Shown here one piece after another: positions 5,701 to 13,542 of a stretch of 19,288 nt of DNA (position 1 is the stretch's first letter; each line of letters begins with the position of its first letter). Below the pieces are notes generated by a model. It saw nothing but the letters and a program-made list of their open reading frames with translations, did not search any database and was not told where the DNA came from. Origin of the DNA: Candidatus Heimdallarchaeota archaeon (lineage in GTDB: Archaea > Asgardarchaeota > Heimdallarchaeia > Heimdallarchaeales > Kariarchaeaceae); contig JAAFKL010000379.1 of assembly GCA_021399405.1 (NCBI GenBank), forward strand, positions 1-19,288. The letters are read 5' to 3'. Position numbers and translations under genes: made by a program.

Positions 5701-8700
5701 TTAATCGAAAAATGAAGATAATGACTCTTGTTTTACCTCATCCTTTTTCTTTTTTAATTTAGGTATAATAAGCGCTCCACCACCCTTTATTGCTTCTTTC
5801 AAATTTTGAGCTAACCGTGGACCGAAACTAGGTACTTTGCCGAGAATTTCTACATCTTCAGAGAGAATGCTATCTATGGTTTTGTAACCAGCATCAAATA
5901 ATGCACGAGCTCTTACTCTACCAATACCAGATATATCAACCAAAGGTAACAACTCTAAACTAATACCATAACTTAATCTCTTATTAATTAATTTTAGTCG
6001 ATTAACGTGATCCTCCCAATCAAATAATTTGGATATTTCAATCGCACTGTGTATTAACCATGTTGTTGACCCTAACATAGACTGTAAATCACCAGATGTC
6101 ACTCCCATTTTTTCAAATATATCATTCTCAGAAGCTTCATTAAGCCATAAGTCAATCACGTATGCTGTTTTCAAAGTAGTGAAAAATAAGTCATAGCTGT
6201 ACTCATTTGTGTAATCGTCAGGATTATCCAACCATTCTTCCGTATATTCCGAGGCTAAATCATAGAGAATATCAAAATCCTTCTGTCTGATGCTATATGA
6301 CCGCATATCGGGTGTACTCGCAATTAATTGCAAGTAGAGTATATCGACTAGGTCCTTTTCCTTTTTTGATTTATCAAGACCAACTTTAATTTTATCAGCA
6401 GTTAATGGATCTAAGTAGAGCTCTACAGTTTTCCTTCCGAAAGGAGTTACAATATAAGGTTCTTTTTTGCTGATCAATTTTGCATTGATTAGCAATTCTG
6501 CGGCCTTTCGGACCTCATTTTGGAGGAATTCCATATCTCCTTCGTTTTGAAAACCATAGAAAGTATCACCAAACATCTCAAGAGCACTATCAATGCTATC
6601 CACATATTCAGATGCAACAAATGAAAGAAGATGCATACGTAATGCTCTTTCGTTACCCAACTGAGAGTAGATATCCTCTGATGGTGATCTAACATAACGT
6701 TCTAAGATTTCATCAACTTCATTTCGATTTTTAGCAATTACGAGGGCTTGCCCCCAAGGATCATATTGTGGACGACCAGCCCTACCACAGTTATGGACCA
6801 GTAAATTGCTGGCAAAATAAGTGTTAGTACGCTTAGTCTGTAAATTGAATACTTCATTTGAATCTTTGAATTTAGTGATTTGTTTAATTTTAATTAAATC
6901 TAGTCCTTTGATCTCATCTCGAGTGCTCTCACATCGAACATCCATTTTAGGAATGGAGTATTTAATGAATGAACCCATTTTCCGGAATAATTCAATATAC
7001 TTTTTCTTTCTAAATATTACATAATATACATCTTTTTTGAAATGAGCAAGTGATCCTCTTATTTTGATTGACTTTGTGTTACTCTTTCTCGAGACATATG
7101 ACAAAATCCCACAATGAATAAGTAATCTCTGGATCTGATAAGCAAAATCATTACTTGCAGTGGAAAATAGAATTCGTTGTACTTTTCCTTTTTTGGTAAT
7201 AGTTTGATTGAAATTCCCATCTCCATCAAAGACTCCGCTCAAGAATGACCATTTATAATCTTCTGGGAATTTAAAGAAAAATTCAGGGAGACGAATTTTG
7301 TCAGATTTGTTATTCCAAGGTATACCAATTTTATTAAAAAAATCAGCAAACAGTGAATTACCAAATTCAATAAAATGGACTTCCTTTCTTTTATCCTTTT
7401 TAATTGTAACTTCGATTCCATACTTATTAAATATTATAACGCATTTATCCAACAAAATAATTCGTTTATTATATATCCTAATTTTCTTGTAAATACTGTC
7501 TGTGCGCCTGTCATTACGGAGTTGTAGATTTCCGTCTGTTATGATAAAACCGATCAACCACATCAAATCTTTAGAAATATAATTAATCTTGAATTTATTA
7601 CCATAAGCACTTTTGACATTGGATATCTTATCGTAAAAGTAATTTAGATCTAGTCCAATTTCAGAAGCAATTTTGCGTAATACTGAAAATTTTATCGATT
7701 TTTTATTATTAGCATACTTAGAAAAAGATTTCCGAGATAAACCTGTTAATTTTTCGATCTCAATATTCGAAAATCCGGATTTTTCTTTTAATTCTTTTAG
7801 AAGCTGACCACCCTCAACGATATATGTAGAATTTTCAGGAAGTAACTCCAACATATGAAGTTGATATTTATTTAGTACGTTATATTTTTCTGCTTGCACC
7901 AAAAAATCATTCTCAGTTATATTCTGAAGGCTTTTCCAGCCATCTTGAGTGAGTAATTCATGATTTGAAGTTCCAGTTAAAGTTGTACCAATCTTCGTTT
8001 CAATTTTTACAAATTCTTCATTGATCTTTCTACTGAATATTCGAATAACTACATCCTCAACAACAGATTTAATGGATTCATCGAACCCAAACAGCTTATC
8101 CCCTACTTGGATATCATTTATTTGTTTTTCCGTTCCATCTGACAAAGATATTCTTGTGTTGTGAGGAAAACACATTTGCTTGTATTCTAATACCGGTATC
8201 AGAGCACTTCCAAAACCTTTGGAATAACGAGATAAACTCCTAATGATTACCCGTCGACCTGGAAGATTTACTCCAGCTGCAAGAGATGGTGTCGAAGCTA
8301 TTACTTTGATTAAACGTTCTCTGAATGAATCTTCAACAATCTTTCGATGAGCAGATATTAACCCTGCATGATGAAATGCGACTCCATTCTCTATAATATT
8401 GGCTAGTTGTTCTCTAAGATCAGTTTTCTCACCGACAGATCTAATTTCGTCAGCGATTTTTGCTAATTTGGCAATTGTATCTTCTTTCAGTAAATTTTTC
8501 ATTTTCTTAGATACGTTGACAGCAGATGTAACTGCACTCTTTCGAGTATTGGCAAATACAAGAGTTTGACCACCCTGTTCCACTATTTCTTCAGACAGTG
8601 AAATATAACCGGTTTTGTCTCTTGCTTTCCCCCCGGAGATTATTTTTCCATCAGATAAAAAGATCTCACCATTATACCAAACTCCTTCTTGAAGTTTAAT

Positions 8701-9315
8701 TGGTCGCCAATCTGATGTTACAAGTTGGGCATTCAACCAATCAGCTATTTCATTAGAATTTTCAATGGTTGCGGATAATGCAATTATTTGGCAATTGGGG
8801 ATATTCCTTCGAACCAATGATAATACTACCTCAAGAACCGGACCTCTGCTATAATCATTGATTAAATGGACTTCGTCAGAAACAATAACTGAGATATCGT
8901 TTAACCAAGATACTTGATGTCTGATTAGAGAGTCGAATTTCTCATTGGTAAGGATTATGATATCACTTTTGCCAAGCCATGCTGTGGTACCGTCTAAATC
9001 ACCAGTTGAGATACCAGCTTTGAAACCAAGAACTTTTGCAATTTCGGATAATTCTTGATATTTCTCGCCTGCGAGAGCTCTTAGCGGTGCTAGGTATACT
9101 GCTTTTGTTCCTGAATGGCGATACAGGGATGAAAACATCGCAAGAATTGCGAGAAGCGTTTTTCCTGAAGCAGTTGGGATGGCTACTACAAAATTTTTAC
9201 CTTCCATTATGCCTCTCTCTACTGCTTCTGCTTGAGGTAGATACAGTTCCGTTAATCCTTTATCTAGAAAATATTTCAATAATTGCTCATTTATTTCTAG
9301 ATCTTCAATTTTCAA
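5701..9315 (-). CDS. hel308: Hel308 (Hjm) superfamily 2 DNA helicase precursor, interrupted by an intein
   Basis: This ATP-dependent 3'-5' DNA helicase of the Ski2-like Hel308/Hjm family acts on stalled or branched replication forks. The precursor has 1204 residues and the mature protein 743, normal for the family. Visible parts are the Q-motif Gln28, Walker A (45-53, AIPTASGKT), DEVH box (147-150), SAT (181-183), motif IV (253-258), motif V (342-352), and motif VI split by the intein as Gln380-Met381 | Cys843-Gly-Arg-Ala-Gly-Arg. After it come the winged-helix and ratchet domains and a helix-hairpin-helix ('DISGIGRVRARALFDAG'). The last nine residues, QESLSSFFD, are a perfect PIP box (Gln1196, Leu1199, Phe1202, Phe1203). 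The start is TTG because an in-frame stop lies four codons upstream (TGA, 9324-9322), and AGGTG precedes it. It lies 84 bases after mcm in the same direction. Activity requires splicing. Confidence 0.95.
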   Translation of the reverse strand: MKIEDLEINEQLLKYFLDKGLTELYLPQAEAVERGIMEGKNFVVAIPTASGKTLLAILAMFSSLYRHSGTKAVYLAPLRALAGEKYQELSEIAKVLGFKAGISTGDLDGTTAWLGKSDIIILTNEKFDSLIRHQVSWLNDISVIVSDEVHLINDYSRGPVLEVVLSLVRRNIPNCQIIALSATIENSNEIADWLNAQLVTSDWRPIKLQEGVWYNGEIFLSDGKIISGGKARDKTGYISLSEEIVEQGGQTLVFANTRKSAVTSAVNVSKKMKNLLKEDTIAKLAKIADEIRSVGEKTDLREQLANIIENGVAFHHAGLISAHRKIVEDSFRERLIKVIASTPSLAAGVNLPGRRVIIRSLSRYSKGFGSALIPVLEYKQMCFPHNTRISLSDGTEKQINDIQVGDKLFGFDESIKSVVEDVVIRIFSRKINEEFVKIETKIGTTLTGTSNHELLTQDGWKSLQNITENDFLVQAEKYNVLNKYQLHMLELLPENSTYIVEGGQLLKELKEKSGFSNIEIEKLTGLSRKSFSKYANNKKSIKFSVLRKIASEIGLDLNYFYDKISNVKSAYGNKFKINYISKDLMWLIGFIITDGNLQLRNDRRTDSIYKKIRIYNKRIILLDKCVIIFNKYGIEVTIKKDKRKEVHFIEFGNSLFADFFNKIGIPWNNKSDKIRLPEFFFKFPEDYKWSFLSGVFDGDGNFNQTITKKGKVQRILFSTASNDFAYQIQRLLIHCGILSYVSRKSNTKSIKIRGSLAHFKKDVYYVIFRKKKYIELFRKMGSFIKYSIPKMDVRCESTRDEIKGLDLIKIKQITKFKDSNEVFNLQTKRTNTYFASNLLVHNCGRAGRPQYDPWGQALVIAKNRNEVDEILERYVRSPSEDIYSQLGNERALRMHLLSFVASEYVDSIDSALEMFGDTFYGFQNEGDMEFLQNEVRKAAELLINAKLISKKEPYIVTPFGRKTVELYLDPLTADKIKVGLDKSKKEKDLVDILYLQLIASTPDMRSYSIRQKDFDILYDLASEYTEEWLDNPDDYTNEYSYDLFFTTLKTAYVIDLWLNEASENDIFEKMGVTSGDLQSMLGSTTWLIHSAIEISKLFDWEDHVNRLKLINKRLSYGISLELLPLVDISGIGRVRARALFDAGYKTIDSILSEDVEILGKVPSFGPRLAQNLKEAIKGGGALIIPKLKKKKDEVKQESLSSFFD
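6790..8172 (-). mobile_element. Hel308 intein with LAGLIDADG endonuclease and XRE-like helix-turn-helix
   Basis: This in-frame insertion of 461 residues (382-842 of the precursor) starts at Cys382 (CFPHNTRISL) and ends with His-Asn before the Cys843 extein residue, so all class 1 splicing residues are present. Block B is visible as 'GTSNH' (Thr449, His452). The two endonuclease motifs are 'WLIGFIITDG' (586-595) and 'LSGVFDGDG' (692-700), both with their acidic residue, so the homing enzyme looks intact. Between block B and the endonuclease, about 506-560, lies a helix-turn-helix resembling XRE/Cro ('NIEIEKLTGLSRKSFSKYAN'), probably a DNA-recognition add-on. The stretch is richer in A/T and in Lys, Asn, Ile and Phe than its host: I counted 13 G/C in the 60 bases at 7381-7440. 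This suggests separate ancestry. Confidence 0.93.
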
Positions 9316-9324
9316 GAGATTTCA

Positions 9325-9362
9325 CACCTTATTTATTTCAATTATCTTTAATTCATTTAAAA
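9325..9362 (-). promoter_or_regulatory. Possible own promoter and Shine-Dalgarno of hel308
   Basis: On the minus strand a TTTTTAAATGA A/T box lies at about 9362-9352 and AAGGTG at 9330-9325, nine bases before the TTG start. A start of transcription some 25 bases after the box would leave a short leader containing this Shine-Dalgarno. Together these support the TTG start and possible transcription independent of mcm. Confidence 0.4.
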
Positions 9363-9382
9363 ACATGAGGATGACTTCTTTG

Positions 9383-9399
9383 AAACTGATTTTCAGTTT
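9383..9399 (-). other. Perfect 7-bp hairpin immediately after the mcm stop
   Basis: AAACTGA and TCAGTTT flank a three-base loop and begin at the base after the mcm stop codon. On the minus strand no T-run follows, so it is not a classic terminator. It could be a 3'-end stability or pausing element between mcm and hel308. Confidence 0.35.
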
Positions 9400-12300
9400 T
9401 CAAGAATCAGGTCGTTTAATCCAACCGGTTTTAGGTTGATACAATTGCCCATCTCGCAACATTTGTTGAACTACACCTTTGGTGTACTCACGTGTGATTC
9501 CTTCGTTTTCTGCTTCAGCAAGTAACAATTCTTCCTCAAATGGTTTCCCACCAGCATCACGATAGAGGAAGTCAACAATTGATAATAATTTGGTCAGCTT
9601 GGATCTTTTCGAACTGGTTTGTCCAGAATAGAATCCATCAATATCTGCTTCTCCTGTTGTTGGATCAATTGCAATTTGACTGAGGCTGTAGTTCATCAAT
9701 TCAATTGCTTTTAATGCATCATGTTTGGTCACAGTATTTCTAAGACCAGCTCTAGCCCTAGCTTCGGCCATTCTGATAATTCCTTCCAGCTGTCTAGCTG
9801 TAATTGTAACCCTGTTTCTGTTATCACCATCGTTAGACCTTCCAACTGATGACCGCATATTTACATAAAACGACTCAATGACTTCTGTGGCTTCTTCAGT
9901 TAAGGTTGGGTTATAGTGTGTTTTTGCAAAGGCAATATATTTCTTCAACATCTCTTCTGTTATTGGAGCCACAACTGTTTGAGATGTTCCGTGAAATTGA
10001 TGTAGCTTGAGAATGTGATTCGCTAGAATTTGATCCTTCTCGATTTCTGGCTCATCTCTTATAATAAAAACCAAATCAAATCGAGACAGAATAGCCGGAG
10101 ATAAATTAACATTTTCGGAAAATGTGCGATGAGGTTCATATCTACCGAATTTAGGATTTGCGGCTGCGAATACACCCGTTCTTGCGTTAAGTGTCGCTAC
10201 AATACCTGCCTTAGCAATACTAATCGTATGTTGTTCCATTCCCTCATGTATTGCAGATCTATCGTTTTCGTTCATTTTATCAAATTCATCTATCATGCAA
10301 TTATGAACTGGGATAAAATTTGCAAAGTAAGTTTGGTTGTCTGAAACTTGAATATTGTACACTTTTTGAGGATGGGTTTTTGTTTTAGATACAAGTTTCA
10401 TAAAGTATAAGTGATTTTCAAGAATTTTTTGAAGTTCCTTAAATGAATGTAAGTTATTAATTTCTGGGACATTGGCCAATTCTTTAACTACCTTTTTCAG
10501 TACAACTCTCGTTAAACCTTGTTTTACAAGCGTGCTTTTACGTACACTACTCTTGTATAAGATTCGCTTCTTACTGTGAGGTAATTTATCAGAAATATCC
10601 CTAATAAGAGCATCAATTTTGTAAATTTTCTCACTCAAATCACGGCGATTTATAATTTGTTCAAGGTTTTGAAGTTTATAGGAAGTAAGATTTTCATGTT
10701 TAAGCTTCTTAATATTATCTATGCCTGTGATACTTAACTTATAGTTTTGATAATTTCCAATCGGAACAACTCCTCCTCCCTTCTGTGTAATACTGGAGAT
10801 TCTTGATATGCAACCAATTCTTCTAAGCAATTGTTGATAAAATTCAGCTGATTTCTTATTTCCGACAATAATATCAATGATTCCTCCGCCTATCCGATTT
10901 GAGATTGAACCGTCGCCATTAATCAGTCCGACAAAAAAGGATTTGATAGTTTCATTACTTTGTGAAAATAGTAATGGAATTCTGATTTCTGTCTTGGATT
11001 TATTGACATTGGGAATTCCCAATTGAATCAAATTTGTATGTATTTCTTTATTACTGATATATAGATGTTTCACACCACTTCGTTTATCAGTATAGGATCC
11101 CAAATGGACTTGAAAAAGTGATTCAACTAATTGATGATAGCGAGTTTCTAATTCTATTGATTTCGTATAGAAACGAGTTTGGTATTTAGTTTTTGAAAGA
11201 GAACCATCACTACAGATTAGTCCAAGGAATTCAGCAAAGTCAGGTGAAATGTTGTTCCCCTTAGAATTCAATGGATATGATCGAAAATCAATGACAATAT
11301 CTCCTTCTACAATCTTTTCGACAGTTTTCCAAACTACGCCATTATCCCATGTTGGCAGTGGATGTTCCTTCGTTACTTTGAGCATATCTCCGGTCGAAAA
11401 TTTCAATTCGAACACATCGCTAGAAAACCTTGATGACACAGCTTCAATCTCGTCTGATTTCACCTCATAAGTTTCTGAGTCAAATGAAAGTACATTGGGT
11501 CTGAATTCACATTCAACTATTGTTTTGATATCACATAAATCCCCGTTGTCCAATAATATTTGAGTATCTCCTGATACACAAATGCCCCGATCAGCTAATA
11601 CAAGTGCTCCAGCTTCAAGACTGATCTCACCAGTATCTGGATCGCGTATTATTGCTGCTGTTAGACCTGCCGCAGATGACCCCCTTCCCGAGGTGTATAA
11701 ACCTCGTGGAGCAATTCCTTGAGTATAACGCAGTAATTGAGATTTTGCTGTACCAGGATCTCCTACAAGTAGAAGATTGGATTGTCCACGAGTTGTAAAA
11801 CCATCAGGAAAGACTTTATCCACACCACCAAAGAGCATCAGTAAAGTTGCTTCTTTAATTTTATCCATCCCGTAAATTGCTGGGGCGACGGATTCGAGGA
11901 GCCGATCATGAATTTTTGGATCTTGGGCAAGCTCTCTAATGATTTTCTCTTCTTCCAAACTTATATCTGCAAACTCATCCTCTTTAGTTAATGATTCAAT
12001 ATAATTAACATCAATCCATATGTCATATGTAAGAATTTGTCCCTTTTTAGCGACTTTAGTTGGTCGAGTTCTGACCAACCCTCCAACTTGTATCCTATCA
12101 CCAGGTCTGACTGTATTTACTACATCATCAATTAATCTACAGGGTAATGATTTAGGCGAAGCGCCCGGAGGTAGGGCCTCAGGTTTTTCCTGTAATGTAA
12201 CCATCTGCCAATCGATCATTTTTGACTCCCGCGGATCCAATACAAAATCTTTTGCTTTACAAGTTTCCACGAAACACCTATCAGGCCGAGAATAGATACC

Positions 12301-12804
12301 ATCCCGAAATATCATGATGTTTCGGTGTTGATTAGGCTCTGTACAATAATATACAGCTTCTGTAATAATAGATTTAATTTCGGTGGTTCTAATCACAATT
12401 CCTTCTAACCAACGTATTGAATCTGTATGATTCGCACGCAGATCTCTTATTTGAATTGGCGTTGGAGGATTAGCAAATCGAACTGAAAACATGTCTTGAT
12501 CGACTGTTACTTCTCGATGATAGTCCGGATTTTCGATTCTAACTTGTTCACTTAATGCTTCAGAACCAATTTCAATGGTAAAAGCTGGATTCTCAGTTAG
12601 TGTTGTTGAAATTTCAAGATCATAAATATCATCCATTAGGACAAGATCATCATATTGAACAGTAAGGGATCTTTCACCTTCCCTAATCATCCTATTGATG
12701 TTATCCACATATTTGAAATCGCCATCATCTGTTTGGAATGTTTTGAAAAAATCAAGATATGCTTCAAGCAATTCATCATGAGAATCTATAGCCATCTTAT
12801 TCAC
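9400..12804 (-). CDS. mcm: MCM replicative DNA helicase precursor, interrupted by an intein
   Basis: This is the replicative hexameric helicase (AAA+), the motor of the archaeal CMG-like complex. The precursor has 1134 residues and the mature protein about 707, the usual archaeal size. The order is: helical N-terminal domain; an OB fold with a metal-binding loop whose ligands would be Cys154, His160, Cys177 and Cys182, an irregular spacing; Walker A GDPGTAKS (348-355); Walker B Cys836-Met-Ile-Asp-Glu-Phe split by the intein; the arginine-finger region 'LSRFDLVF'; and a C-terminal winged helix over the last 65 residues. The reading frame begins at GTG (12804), overlapping the gins23 stop by 8 bases. 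The ATG at 12795, with AGGTGA just upstream, is an equally good start. Partners would be GINS and Cdc45/RecJ-like proteins. Splicing must precede ATP hydrolysis. Confidence 0.96.
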   Translation of the reverse strand: MNKMAIDSHDELLEAYLDFFKTFQTDDGDFKYVDNINRMIREGERSLTVQYDDLVLMDDIYDLEISTTLTENPAFTIEIGSEALSEQVRIENPDYHREVTVDQDMFSVRFANPPTPIQIRDLRANHTDSIRWLEGIVIRTTEIKSIITEAVYYCTEPNQHRNIMIFRDGIYSRPDRCFVETCKAKDFVLDPRESKMIDWQMVTLQEKPEALPPGASPKSLPCRLIDDVVNTVRPGDRIQVGGLVRTRPTKVAKKGQILTYDIWIDVNYIESLTKEDEFADISLEEEKIIRELAQDPKIHDRLLESVAPAIYGMDKIKEATLLMLFGGVDKVFPDGFTTRGQSNLLLVGDPGTAKSQLLRYTQGIAPRGLYTSGRGSSAAGLTAAIIRDPDTGEISLEAGALVLADRGICVSGDTQILLDNGDLCDIKTIVECEFRPNVLSFDSETYEVKSDEIEAVSSRFSSDVFELKFSTGDMLKVTKEHPLPTWDNGVVWKTVEKIVEGDIVIDFRSYPLNSKGNNISPDFAEFLGLICSDGSLSKTKYQTRFYTKSIELETRYHQLVESLFQVHLGSYTDKRSGVKHLYISNKEIHTNLIQLGIPNVNKSKTEIRIPLLFSQSNETIKSFFVGLINGDGSISNRIGGGIIDIIVGNKKSAEFYQQLLRRIGCISRISSITQKGGGVVPIGNYQNYKLSITGIDNIKKLKHENLTSYKLQNLEQIINRRDLSEKIYKIDALIRDISDKLPHSKKRILYKSSVRKSTLVKQGLTRVVLKKVVKELANVPEINNLHSFKELQKILENHLYFMKLVSKTKTHPQKVYNIQVSDNQTYFANFIPVHNCMIDEFDKMNENDRSAIHEGMEQHTISIAKAGIVATLNARTGVFAAANPKFGRYEPHRTFSENVNLSPAILSRFDLVFIIRDEPEIEKDQILANHILKLHQFHGTSQTVVAPITEEMLKKYIAFAKTHYNPTLTEEATEVIESFYVNMRSSVGRSNDGDNRNRVTITARQLEGIIRMAEARARAGLRNTVTKHDALKAIELMNYSLSQIAIDPTTGEADIDGFYSGQTSSKRSKLTKLLSIVDFLYRDAGGKPFEEELLLAEAENEGITREYTKGVVQQMLRDGQLYQPKTGWIKRPDS
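10300..11580 (-). mobile_element. MCM intein with LAGLIDADG endonuclease
   Basis: This insertion of 427 residues (409-835) lies between 'VLADRGI' and 'CMIDEFDKM', directly in front of the Walker B acids. Its first residue is Cys409 (CVSGDTQILL), block B is 'VTKEHPL' (Thr478, His481), and it ends in 'IPVHN' before Cys836, so the full set of splicing residues is present. The endonuclease motifs are 'FLGLICSDGS' (526-535) and 'FVGLINGDGS' (624-633 or so). Unlike the Hel308 intein, its extra DNA-binding part seems to follow the endonuclease as a Lys-rich helical stretch at about 705-800. MCM/Cdc21 inteins are known from several archaea. I cannot tell by eye which named insertion allele this is. 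Confidence 0.94.
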
Positions 12805-13393
12805 CTATGTCCTTTGTTGAGGGTATCCCTGCATTTTTTTGATAGGAAGTAAATAAGTCATACAAACCCTCGAATAACCACATTTCTTCCTCAGCAAGTG
12901 AATTCCTATCTTTGGGATCTAACTTCCCAGATACTGCATAGTTGATTATTTTACGAAACCTGAGTCTCAGTAAAGTGTTAAAACTCCCTTCGATGGATGT
13001 TAGCTTCCTAAATGCACTTCCTGTACCTTTGATTCGTAATTCTTCTATATATTTTCGGACCCTCCTGAATAGAAGTGAATCTATTTGACTAAGACTTCTT
13101 GCTTCCTTTTCTTGATGAACCAATTGCTTCAAGCCTCGAGGAGAAATGCTATCATCAGCACTTATCTTAACTATTTTCTCATCAGCAAGAATTTCAGATA
13201 ACCATAGAGGAATTTTGGCTTCCTGTCCTCTAATTAAACGAATACCCATTCCATCTAATCTAAGATTTGGATAATCTTTTAATGCCAAAACAGTAATTTC
13301 TTCTTCCTCGAAGTCATACATTAATCTTGTTAGGTCCAACCCCAGCTCAGACACTAAGATAAGATTTCTTTTGTTTAATAAAATCTTTTGCAA
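12797..13393 (-). CDS. gins23: GINS complex subunit, Gins23 type
   Basis: This 198-residue subunit belongs to GINS, which clamps MCM and Cdc45/RecJ into the replicative helicase. The small beta (B) domain comes first, at about 30-80, with the telltale 'GMGIRLIRGQEAKIPLWLSE' pattern. A longer alpha-helical (A) domain follows, at about 85-190. This B-then-A order marks the Gins23 (Psf2/Psf3-like) subunit, whereas Gins51 has A first. It lies directly before mcm, overlapping or abutting its start, a common archaeal arrangement that favours balanced production. The start is TTG at 13393, as an in-frame stop sits about seven codons upstream and the next methionine is residue 25. A GTG at residue 14 is a less likely alternative. 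No clear Shine-Dalgarno is seen. Confidence 0.85.
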   Translation of the reverse strand: MQKILLNKRNLILVSELGLDLTRLMYDFEEEEITVLALKDYPNLRLDGMGIRLIRGQEAKIPLWLSEILADEKIVKISADDSISPRGLKQLVHQEKEARSLSQIDSLLFRRVRKYIEELRIKGTGSAFRKLTSIEGSFNTLLRLRFRKIINYAVSGKLDPKDRNSLAEEEMWLFEGLYDLFTSYQKNAGIPSTKDIGE

Positions 13394-13542
13394 CGGAATG
13401 AGAATCTCTATTTATACTCTAGAAAGAACTTAGTTCAATCATTAATTTGAGGTCTGTAATCTCAAATTTTGGCCATCCTAATTATTCCTTTCAAATAGGC
13501 TACAAGAATAAAAAACATATACTATATTATTTTACCCTCATT
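13394..13542. promoter_or_regulatory. Divergent promoter region between gins23 and pyrG
   Basis: About 150 bases hold both promoters. On the minus strand GTATAAATAG (about 13415-13406) is a good TATA box but lies only some 17 bases before the TTG of gins23, close for a leaderless start. On the plus strand the A/T-rich ACATATACTATATTA (13515-13529) lies about 20-26 bases before the pyrG GTG and predicts a leaderless message. No strong dyad was found. Confidence 0.45.

Noticed and set aside
6821..7492. Small open frames inside the Hel308 intein on both strands as separate genes
   Set aside because: They are in other frames of a clearly coding intein, have no ribosome site, and their products look like low-complexity shadows.
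12020..12295. Plus-strand open frame of 91 codons opposite mcm
   Set aside because: It is antisense to a strongly conserved part of MCM and has no promoter or recognisable product.
13447..13542. N-terminal 32-residue extension of CTP synthase
   Set aside because: It begins at TTG, lacks similarity to the family and overlaps the likely promoter; the GTG at 13543 gives the normal length.
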